Of a stretch of DNA of 64,000 nt, positions 7,939 to 15,605 are shown piece after piece. The stretch lies in assembly GCF_000336635.1 (NCBI RefSeq), contig NZ_AOLY01000046.1, positions 1 through 64,000 of the forward strand. Direction: 5' to 3'. The translations under genes were made by a program, and so were the position numbers. Below the pieces are notes generated by a model that saw nothing but the letters and a program-made list of their open reading frames with translations, made no database searches and had not been told where the DNA came from. The stretch comes from Haloarcula japonica DSM 6131 (lineage in GTDB: Archaea > Halobacteriota > Halobacteria > Halobacteriales > Haloarculaceae). Each line of letters begins with the position of its first letter. Within the stretch, counting starts at the first letter, position 1.

Positions 7939-9567
7939 CTACCTCTCGTCTACCTTTCCGTCGCGTCGGTCACGCTCTCTTGCACCCGGGTCCCGCTCTG
8001 CCGGGTCGCCGTGCCCGCCGCCACCGGGCGTTCGGACGGAGACGGTCGACCCGGCCTCGACGTCAACGGAGGCCTTCGCAGGGACCGATTCGCCGTCGAC
8101 CAGATTCTCCCCCGTCGCGCCGTCTTCGCCACCGTCGATTCCAGCGGGGGCAGTCCGCCGGCGCTCCGTCAGGAGGGACACGGTGGCATCTGTCTCGACA
8201 GTGACGGTTCGTTCGAGGCCCAGACCGCCGCGGTATCGGCCGTCACCGCCGCTCGACGGACGTAGCGCGTACCGCTCGACCCGGAGCGGATACTCGGTCT
8301 CCATCGCTTCGACGGGCGTGTTGAGCGTGTTCGTCATGCCGACCTGTACGCCGTCCATCCCGTCTTTCCCGGGCCGGGCACCGAACCCGCCGCCGATGGT
8401 CTCGTAATAGGTGAAATCGCCGGTCCGATCACCGATGATAAGGTTGTTCATCGTTCCCTGTCCACCGGCAGGAACCCTATCGGGGACTGCCGTGGCGAGC
8501 GCCGCCAGCGTGACGTCCATGACGCGCTGACTCGTCTCGACGTTGCCACCGACGACTGCCGCCGGCGCGTCCGGGTTGAGTACTGACCCTTCAGGCGCGG
8601 ACACGGACACCGGTTCGTAACAGCCGTGGTTCGGCGGAATCTCCGGGTCAGTGATCGCCCGGACAACAAAGTAGACAGCGCTCTTTGCCACCGAAAGTGG
8701 TGCATTCAGGTTGCCCGCCACCTGATCGGCGGTTCCGGCGAAGTCGACGGCTATCGAGGCCCCATCGATGGTGACGGCTACCTCTATCGGGATATCGTCG
8801 TCGGTCACACCATCGCCTTCGAGGATATCCTGCGCGCGATACGTACCATCCGGGAGCGCGTCGAGTTCAGCCTCGACTCGCTCGCGGGAGTACTCGATGA
8901 CGGCGTCGAACGCGTCCAGCAGGGTCGACCCGTGCTCTTCGAGGAGTTCACCGATGCGTTCCTCCGCTCGTGCGTTCGCGGCGCGCTGGGCCCGGAGGTC
9001 AGCCTCGCGCTCGTCCGGCGTCCGGACGTTGGCACGGATAAGGTCGTGAACCGCCTCGTTGGGTTCGCCGCCGTCGACGAGCCGAACAGCAGGCAGGCGG
9101 AGGCCTTCCTCGTAAATCTCCTGTGCGCCCGGTGGCATGCTCCCCGGTGAACTCCCGCCAACGTCGGCGTGGTGTGCCCGCGAGACGGCGTATCCAATCA
9201 CCTCGTCGTTTGGTGCGATCGTCGAGACGAGCGTGATATCCGGGAGGTGCGTTCCGCCGGCGAACGGGTCGTTGACGATGAACACGTCGCCCGGCTTCGG
9301 GTCCTTCTGGAGGACGATATCCACCGCATCGGGCATCGTCCCGAGGTGGACCGGGATGTGTTCCGCCTGTGCCACCATCCGACCCGATGCGTCGAAGAGC
9401 GCCGTCGAACAGTCCTGTCGCTCCTTGATGTTCGGGGAGTACGCTCCGCGGATGAGGACGTGGCCCATCTCGGTTGCAACACTCTCAAGCTGGTTCCTGA
9501 GGATTTCTAACGTTACGGGATCGATTGTCTCCTGTTCGTCACTCATTGTCGTAGCTTCGTCGTTCAT
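7939..9567 (-). CDS. hyuB: Hydantoinase B / 5-oxoprolinase family subunit
   Basis: A 542-residue HyuB-type protein: DPVTLEILRNQLESVATEM at the N-terminus, GDVFIVNDPFAGGTHLPDI, and a glycine-rich C-terminus (SVRTPGGGGHGDP) typical of the family. HyuA and HyuB together hydrolyse hydantoins, 5-oxoproline or related cyclic amides using ATP. Its start overlaps the hyuA stop by four bases, so the pair is co-translated. An internal Met at codon 8 (MSDEQET) is an alternative start. The substrate cannot be read from sequence. The last 20 residues are highly charged. Confidence 0.9.
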   Translation of the reverse strand: MNDEATTMSDEQETIDPVTLEILRNQLESVATEMGHVLIRGAYSPNIKERQDCSTALFDASGRMVAQAEHIPVHLGTMPDAVDIVLQKDPKPGDVFIVNDPFAGGTHLPDITLVSTIAPNDEVIGYAVSRAHHADVGGSSPGSMPPGAQEIYEEGLRLPAVRLVDGGEPNEAVHDLIRANVRTPDEREADLRAQRAANARAEERIGELLEEHGSTLLDAFDAVIEYSRERVEAELDALPDGTYRAQDILEGDGVTDDDIPIEVAVTIDGASIAVDFAGTADQVAGNLNAPLSVAKSAVYFVVRAITDPEIPPNHGCYEPVSVSAPEGSVLNPDAPAAVVGGNVETSQRVMDVTLAALATAVPDRVPAGGQGTMNNLIIGDRTGDFTYYETIGGGFGARPGKDGMDGVQVGMTNTLNTPVEAMETEYPLRVERYALRPSSGGDGRYRGGLGLERTVTVETDATVSLLTERRRTAPAGIDGGEDGATGENLVDGESVPAKASVDVEAGSTVSVRTPGGGGHGDPAERDPGARERDRRDGKVDER

Positions 9568-11558
9568 TCGTTGCTCACCGCCGCTGTCAGTGTCCCGTCA
9601 TCGCGGACCTGGACGTTCCAGGCCGGTGGGATGACGATCGTGCTCTCATCGCCCTCGACAATCGCCGGGCCGTCGATTCCGTCCTGCGGTGGCAGTTTCG
9701 TCCGCTCGTAAACCGGGGTTTCGCGGACAGCATCGGCGAACACCGCCTCGCGGGACCCCTTCCGTGGGTCGCCAGTGGCATTGTACTCGACTGGCGGCGC
9801 GTCCCGTTCGACGGTCGTCGTCACGCGACAGTTCACCAGTTCGACCGACTCGTCCGCTCGATAGCCGTAGGCGGACTCGTGGGCTGTTGCGAACCGCTCG
9901 CGGGCGTCCGTGGTGTCGAACGGCCGGTCGACGTCCACGGTAAGTTCGAAGCTCTGCCCGGCGTACCGGAGGTCGGCGGAGCAACGCACTGTCGCCGCCT
10001 CGCGGTCGCTAACCTCAGCTAACAGTTCTTCTGACAGCTCTTCGTAGACAGCGTCGACATCGTCTGGATCGACCGTGTCGAGCGACCGCTGATACGTCCG
10101 AACCGCGTCGCGCTTCTCGTCGGCTGCGAGCAGGCCGTACGCCGAGAGCACGCCTGAGGCGCGCGGAATCACCACCCGGTCGATATCCAGGCTGTCTGCG
10201 ATTGCTGCCGCGTGCATCGGCCCGGCACCCCCGAATGCGGCGAGCCCGAACTTCCGCGGGTCGTAGCCGCGCTCGACGGTCACGGAGCGAATGGCTCTAG
10301 TCATGTTCGCGTTTGCGACGCGGTAGACGCCACGGGCAGCCTCTACGGGGCCATCAAGACCTGCCTCGTCGGCGAGGTCCGCAAGCGCGTCGTGGGCGGC
10401 ATCTGCATCAAGCGAGAGTTCGCCACCCAGACTTGTGCTCTCGCCGATGTATCCCAGCACGAGGTTCGCGTCGGTGACAGTCGGCTCAGTTCCGCCCTTC
10501 CCGTAGCAGGCTGGACCGGGGTTTGCTCCGGCGGAACGCGGGCCGATACGGAGTGCGCCCCCGGCGTCGACCCAGGCAATGGACCCGCCACCTGCGCCGA
10601 CTGTTTCGACGTCGACCATCGGCGTCTTGATCGGCCGCTCGTTGATGACGCCCTCCGTCGTCCGTTCGGCTTCGCCATCGCGAACGAGGCTCACGTCGCT
10701 AGACGTCCCACCCATATCGAACGTGACTAGCCCGTCCTGTTCGTCGGCCGCCATCGACCCTGCCCCAACGACACCAGCGGCAGGGCCAGAGAGGACGGTC
10801 GTCACAGCGTTCCGCCTGACGGTGTCGGCGTCGGTAATCCCGCCGTTTGCCTGCATGATCCGGGGTTGTGGGATCCCGAGGTCCCGCGCACGGTCGGTCA
10901 GGTTGCTAACGTAGCGGTCAATCGCCGGCCGTACGTACGCGTCGACGGCCGTTGTCGACGTTCGTTCGTACTCGCGGAACTCGGCGAGGACTTCGTGTGA
11001 GGCCGAGACGGGAACGTTTAGTTCGTCCCGCAGGATATCCGCAACACGCGTTTCGTTTTCGGGGTGTGCGTACGCGTGCAGGAGCGAGACGGCGACGGAT
11101 TCGACATCCATCTCGCGTAACTGCTCGGCGATTGCCCGGACTTCGCCCTCGTCAACGGGCTGTTCGACACCGTCGGTGGTCGTTCGCTCGGACACTTCGA
11201 AGCGCCGGCGTCTGGGAACCAACGGTGTCGGCTTTTGGGCGGACAGGTCGTATAGCGACGGGCGGTCCTGCCGACCGATTTCCAGAACGTCCCGGAACCC
11301 GTCGGTCGTGACGAGTGCGGTCTTTGCGCCGTCCTCTTCAAGGAGCGCGTTGACCGAGACGGTCATCGCATGAGAGAACTCGCTTACCGTTCCAGGGTCG
11401 ATGTCGGCCGCTTCGCAGGCCTTCTCGATCCCGGCGATGACGCCCTCGCTCTGGTCTTCAGTGCTCGGGACTTTCGCGGTCACGAGTTCACCATCGAGCG
11501 ACAGCGTCACGTCGGTGAAGGTGCCACCGACGTCAACGCCGATCCGCCGGTCGCCCAT
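9564..11558 (-). CDS. hyuA: Hydantoinase A / 5-oxoprolinase family ATP-dependent subunit
   Basis: A 664-residue HyuA-type protein. The N-terminal phosphate-binding loop GVDVGGTFTDVTL and FDMGGTSSDVSLV mark the ASKHA ATPase fold. The family signatures SGPAAGVVGAG and FGGAGPMHAA are intact. It would supply ATP-driven activation for the HyuB hydrolase. The gene begins one base after the NRAMP-like gene ends and runs into hyuB with a four-base overlap, a tight three-gene operon. Acetone or acetophenone carboxylase subunits belong to the same superfamily, so another substrate class is possible. Confidence 0.9.
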   Translation of the reverse strand: MGDRRIGVDVGGTFTDVTLSLDGELVTAKVPSTEDQSEGVIAGIEKACEAADIDPGTVSEFSHAMTVSVNALLEEDGAKTALVTTDGFRDVLEIGRQDRPSLYDLSAQKPTPLVPRRRRFEVSERTTTDGVEQPVDEGEVRAIAEQLREMDVESVAVSLLHAYAHPENETRVADILRDELNVPVSASHEVLAEFREYERTSTTAVDAYVRPAIDRYVSNLTDRARDLGIPQPRIMQANGGITDADTVRRNAVTTVLSGPAAGVVGAGSMAADEQDGLVTFDMGGTSSDVSLVRDGEAERTTEGVINERPIKTPMVDVETVGAGGGSIAWVDAGGALRIGPRSAGANPGPACYGKGGTEPTVTDANLVLGYIGESTSLGGELSLDADAAHDALADLADEAGLDGPVEAARGVYRVANANMTRAIRSVTVERGYDPRKFGLAAFGGAGPMHAAAIADSLDIDRVVIPRASGVLSAYGLLAADEKRDAVRTYQRSLDTVDPDDVDAVYEELSEELLAEVSDREAATVRCSADLRYAGQSFELTVDVDRPFDTTDARERFATAHESAYGYRADESVELVNCRVTTTVERDAPPVEYNATGDPRKGSREAVFADAVRETPVYERTKLPPQDGIDGPAIVEGDESTIVIPPAWNVQVRDDGTLTAAVSNE

Positions 11559-12767
11559 CTACAGCACCCCCGCGACGCTGAGTAGCGTCCGAAGCCCGAG
11601 CCACACGACGATGAGCGTCACAATCGCGCCGAGGGCGTTCGCTACCGATCCGTTCGTGTACTCGCCGAGGAGGTCCCGCTGGTTCATCGCGTATATCAGG
11701 AATACCGCGACAATCGGCAATAAAATCCCGTTGACAACCTGTGCGAACACGATTATCTGGACGGGACTGCCACCCAGCAACACCGAGAGAACCCCGACAC
11801 CAAGGATGGTCCCCCAGACGGCACGGAACTGCGTGCTCTGCATATCTGAATCCCAGCCGAGTGCACCCGTAGTTGCCCACGCACCCGCGAGCGGTGCCGT
11901 CGTCGCGCTCGTGAACCCGGCGGCGAAGATGCCGATACTGAAGAACAGTTCGGCGTACGGCCCTGCAATGGGTCGCAGCTGTTCGGCCATCCGGCCGATG
12001 TCGCTGATCTGGGTTCCAGGCTCGAACGCTGCGGCCGCGGTCACCATGATCGTAATCGTGATGACGCCACCCGCGACGATTGACAGCACCGTGTCGATAC
12101 GGGAGTGGCCGATATCGTCGGGCCCGCTCCACCGCTCCTGGACGTTACTCGCGTGCAAGAACAAATTGTACCCCACGATGGTCGTTCCGATGAGCCCGGT
12201 GATGAGGTACAGCGACCCCGAGGGGATACCGGGGACGAACCCCATTGCAATCGCACCGGGATCGGGACCGATGAGGACCGCCGATGCCACGAACGAGAAC
12301 GCCATCACGGCCACCAGCCCAATGAGCGCTCGTTCGATCAGCTTGTAGCGCCCAGTGTAGAGCAGGAGTCCGGCCACGAGTCCCATCACGACGCCCCACA
12401 CCGTCGAGTCGATACCTGTGATCGTCGCAAGCCCCGCGGCACCGCCGAGGATGTTTCCGGCCTCGTAGGCGGCGGTCCCGACGCCGATTGCGCCGACGAC
12501 GAGGAATATACTCACGTACTCGACGAGCTGATTGTCGAACCGCTCCCGAAGTGCTTCGCCGAGTCCCTCTCCCGAAACAAGACCCAGCCGCGCACTCATC
12601 TCTTGGAGAACAATCGTTGCGACGATCGAGAAGACCATTGTCCACAGCAGCGCGTAGCCGAACTCCGCCCCGGTGACGCTCGCAGTCGTGACCGTGCCAG
12701 GGCCGATGAACGCGGCGGCGACCATCGCTCCCGGGCCGACGGCTTTGAGTCGTTTTGTAATACTCAT
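11559..12767 (-). CDS. NRAMP-fold transporter lacking the metal-binding motif
   Basis: A 402-residue membrane protein with about 11 helices and clear NRAMP family layout. Helix 1, which in metal transporters carries DPGN, reads GPGTVTTAS, without the metal-binding Asp and Asn. The helix 6 motif, normally close to MPHNLYLHS, reads VGYNLFLHAS, so the metal-coordinating Met is missing too. It abuts hyuA directly and is probably the first gene of the operon. In Bacillus subtilis the NRAMP-like YcsG lies in the 5-oxoprolinase operon, so an organic substrate such as 5-oxoproline is a reasonable inference; Mg2+ transport by a divergent NRAMP is the alternative. Confidence 0.82.
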   Translation of the reverse strand: MSITKRLKAVGPGAMVAAAFIGPGTVTTASVTGAEFGYALLWTMVFSIVATIVLQEMSARLGLVSGEGLGEALRERFDNQLVEYVSIFLVVGAIGVGTAAYEAGNILGGAAGLATITGIDSTVWGVVMGLVAGLLLYTGRYKLIERALIGLVAVMAFSFVASAVLIGPDPGAIAMGFVPGIPSGSLYLITGLIGTTIVGYNLFLHASNVQERWSGPDDIGHSRIDTVLSIVAGGVITITIMVTAAAAFEPGTQISDIGRMAEQLRPIAGPYAELFFSIGIFAAGFTSATTAPLAGAWATTGALGWDSDMQSTQFRAVWGTILGVGVLSVLLGGSPVQIIVFAQVVNGILLPIVAVFLIYAMNQRDLLGEYTNGSVANALGAIVTLIVVWLGLRTLLSVAGVL

Positions 12768-12946
12768 GATTGTTGGTTTTGATAGCTACTGTCACGGTCC
12801 CGGCAGGTAGTCAAAAACATTGTTAAGACCGGTGTGTAGCCGGAACATCGGTCGTATGAACCCTGTGTATGCGTCACCAAGTGTATGAACTGGTAAGAAA
12901 CATCCAACCCGCGGTTCAAATCAATTTGCGTCCCGTGCGGGGGTAT

Positions 12947-13492
12947 TCACGGCGTTCGTTCTCGCAACAGTACTTTGGATACGCTCTCTTCGATCTCGAT
13001 TTCGAATGGGAGGTCGGTGATGCTACCGCGGATGAACCGGATCATCAACCACCGCACCGACTCGGATGGGAACACCACGTGAAAACTCCCCTTTTCGTCG
13101 CGTCGAACGGTCAGGAACCCACACAGTGAGAGCCATTCGAGAACGTCTTCGAGCGAATCGAATCGCTCGGCGTACTCCTGAGCGTGGTACTGCGCCACCT
13201 GATCGATCATTTCGAGAACCGCCTCGTCCCGCTCATTCGGGTCCGTAAACTGGCTCAGGAGTGCGTGAAGCAGGTCGATATCCAGCAGGACGTGCTCGCC
13301 CGTCGAGAGCATCTCGTAGTACGTCTGGAGGTGATCGCTGTCACTCGCGTGGGCTGAGTCGAAGTTTGCCGCGTAGAACGCGATTGCCTCGCGGATAAGT
13401 TGGCTCTGGCTTTCCCCAGTTCGGTCGGTCAGACTTTCTAACGTCTCCTTGGTCTCCTCGTCGAGAGAGACGGTGACGCGGTCGGTTGGCAT
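12947..13492 (-). CDS. CopG/ribbon-helix-helix regulator with C-terminal sensor-like domain
   Basis: Residues 1-45 (DRVTVSLDEETKETLESLTDRTGESQSQLIREAI) form a ribbon-helix-helix DNA-binding domain. The remaining 135 residues form a mixed alpha/beta domain of unknown ligand, ending with a hydrophobic stretch around SVRWLMIRFI. The start MPTDRV is chosen over a Met five residues upstream because RHH domains begin almost at the N-terminus. It sits between the transporter-hyu operon and gdh on the same strand, so either could be its target. Confidence 0.75.
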   Translation of the reverse strand: MPTDRVTVSLDEETKETLESLTDRTGESQSQLIREAIAFYAANFDSAHASDSDHLQTYYEMLSTGEHVLLDIDLLHALLSQFTDPNERDEAVLEMIDQVAQYHAQEYAERFDSLEDVLEWLSLCGFLTVRRDEKGSFHVVFPSESVRWLMIRFIRGSITDLPFEIEIEESVSKVLLRERTP

Positions 13493-13595
13493 AGTGTCCC
13501 TCGTCACTGGATGGCCTTAATATCGTGTCGTTTGGTGACAGAATACCCACAAACACGGCAGCGAGAACGGCGGCCAGATGTGGTCCGGAACTCTG

Positions 13596-14849
13596 TTACG
13601 GCCAGGTGCCGCGCTGCTCGCCGGCGTTCATGACTCGCTGGAGTGCGACGACGTACGCGGCGGTTCGGAGCGACGGGAGGTTTCGCTCCTCGTAAGCATC
13701 AACGAGGTTCCCGAACTGCTCCACGATAATCGAATCCAGTTCTTCGTTCACGCGCTCTTCGGACCAGTAGAAGCGCTGCCTGTTCTGGACCCATTCGAAG
13801 TACGACACGATGACGCCGCCCGCGTTCGCGAGAATGTCCGGGATAACCAGCGTCTCGCGGTCGCTGAGAACGTCGTCCGCTGCGGGAGTGATCGGGCCGT
13901 TCGCGGCCTCAGAGATGACGTCTGCAGAGATCTCATGTGCCAAAGACTCGTCGATGGCGTTTTCGAGTGCGGCTGGGATCAACAGGTCGACGTCGAGTGT
14001 GAGCAGTTCATCGTTCGTGAGTTCCGCCGCCGCGTCCGGATATCCGACGACGCTCCCGGTTTCGCGTTTGTAGTCCTTGACTGCGACGGGGTCGAACGAC
14101 GCTTCGCTGTAGATCGCCCCGCTCGAATCGGATACGGCGACGACGTTTGCTCCCATCTCGTGAATGAGTTTCGCTGCGATCCAGCCGGCGTTCCCGTAGC
14201 CCTGGACCGCGACCGTTGCGCCTTCGATCTCCTTGTCGAGATACTCGAAGGCTTCACCCGCTGCGACGACCGTCGAACGCCCGGTCGCTTCGACGCGACC
14301 CTCGCTGCCACCGCTCGCGAGGTCCTTCCCGGTGATGACGCCGGGCTCGGTCGTGTTTTCGAGTGTCTCATAGGTGTCCTTGATCCAGTTCATCTCGCGC
14401 TGGCCCGTGTTGACGTCAGGTGCGGGCACGTCGCGGTCGGCCCCAATCAGTGGCGTCAGTTCCTTCGCGAACGAGCGCGTGACCCGTTCGAGTTCGCTCG
14501 CCGAATAGTTGCTCGGGTCGATGACGATGCCGCCTTTCCCACCGCCGAGTGGGATATCGCCCGTCGCCGTCTTGTAGACCATCCAGCCGGAGAGCGCCTT
14601 GACCTCGTCCCGGTCCACCTGCGGATGATAGCGGATACCGCCCTTGTACGGGCCACGGTCGCCGTTGAACTGGGACCGGTATGCACGGAACACTTCGACC
14701 GACCCATCATCCATCTCAACGGATAGGTTCGTTTCCAGTATCCGCTCGGGAGTTTTCAGCCGTTCCAGTTGACCCTCTGAAATGTCTAAATATTGTGCTG
14801 CTGCATCTATCTGTGTCCGTAGACTCTGGTACGGATTTACATCAGACAT
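13596..14849 (-). CDS. gdh: Glutamate dehydrogenase (Glu/Leu/Phe/Val dehydrogenase family)
   Basis: A 417-residue hexameric-type glutamate dehydrogenase. The substrate-binding lysine segment [11 protein letters not shown] and the GGGKGGI loop are intact, as is the Rossmann segment [11 protein letters not shown] for the nicotinamide cofactor. The family-typical [14 protein letters not shown] and [17 protein letters not shown] are also present. It interconverts glutamate and 2-oxoglutarate plus ammonium. The start at 14849 (MSDVNPYQ) matches family length. A second paralogue lies at 18746-20038. Coenzyme and direction cannot be decided from sequence. Confidence 0.92.
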   Translation of the reverse strand: MSDVNPYQSLRTQIDAAAQYLDISEGQLERLKTPERILETNLSVEMDDGSVEVFRAYRSQFNGDRGPYKGGIRYHPQVDRDEVKALSGWMVYKTATGDIPLGGGKGGIVIDPSNYSASELERVTRSFAKELTPLIGADRDVPAPDVNTGQREMNWIKDTYETLENTTEPGVITGKDLASGGSEGRVEATGRSTVVAAGEAFEYLDKEIEGATVAVQGYGNAGWIAAKLIHEMGANVVAVSDSSGAIYSEASFDPVAVKDYKRETGSVVGYPDAAAELTNDELLTLDVDLLIPAALENAIDESLAHEISADVISEAANGPITPAADDVLSDRETLVIPDILANAGGVIVSYFEWVQNRQRFYWSEERVNEELDSIIVEQFGNLVDAYEERNLPSLRTAAYVVALQRVMNAGEQRGTWP

Positions 14850-14968
14850 GTATCCACAGGATTCATCGAGATACCAAAAGCTACCTATTTCTACCAAGAA
14901 AGTTACTATACCAATTGATATAGTAAGGGCTAATAGAGGGACTTACAGCGGCATTGTGTCCAAAATAC

Positions 14969-15271
14969 TTAGCCTATTTTCATATTTTTATCAAATTCTG
15001 TTACTATTATGTTTCCTGAATCATCTGCCACTCGAACAGTGGTATCCGTATCGAGTGCCACGGCGTCCGCAACCCGTTCCGTTCCACTTACTGGAACATC
15101 GACTTGGTCGACGTCCGGGATCAGACAGTCCCGATGCTCGGCACGTTCGAGCAAGATGTCTCCGCTGGGGAAGTGCCAGACCCGCGTCACGGATCGGAAC
15201 ACTGGCATCGACGTCGGCGCTTCGACGTGCCTGATAGCTCTCTTCTCCGTCAAGCGACGTTGTACGTCCAT
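14969..15271 (-). CDS. Small conserved-looking acidic protein, unknown function
   Basis: About 100 residues starting MDVQRRLTEKRAIRHVEAPT. It is acidic with haloarchaeal codon bias and beta-strand-like periodicity (TTVRVADDSGNIIVTEFD). It contains one cysteine and no membrane segment. The antisense frame is also open but has basic, Ser/Thr-rich composition and is rejected. Starts at 15274 and 15271 are both possible. It lies upstream of gdh on the same strand; no family was recognised. Confidence 0.5.
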   Translation of the reverse strand: MDVQRRLTEKRAIRHVEAPTSMPVFRSVTRVWHFPSGDILLERAEHRDCLIPDVDQVDVPVSGTERVADAVALDTDTTVRVADDSGNIIVTEFDKNMKIG

Positions 15272-15605
15272 CATAGCTGAGCTGAATCGGCAGGGCGCTA
15301 TTGCTCGCGACTGCCTGAACAACGGGCAGGGACCGACCGTGTCGGCGTCCGTGTGATATCCGTCATGTGTCTTCGCGAGTACCGGCCGTCGACCGATGGC
15401 ACTCTATCGGAACGACCACGGGAATGAGGAAATACTAAATTGTTTAGCAACGAAGTTCACCGGACACCAGGTGTTTACTATTGAACCCTCCACCCAAGAC
15501 ACGGCAACTGAAGCACCCCTTCCCCAACCGGTGGCGACACCTCGCACGAGTATCCACGTCTCTGTCCAGTAGCCTCAATGATGGGTTTGTGACCGGGAGA
15601 CGCAG
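15272..15605. other. Intergenic region between divergent genes
   Basis: A 334-base stretch between a minus-strand gene and the large regulator. It has no supported ORF. An AT-rich segment around 15430-15450 is a plausible site for the regulator's promoter, but no defined element can be assigned. Confidence 0.5.

Noticed and set aside
15009..15356. Plus-strand 115-codon frame
   Set aside because: Ser/Thr/Arg-rich and antisense to a frame with normal acidic haloarchaeal composition.
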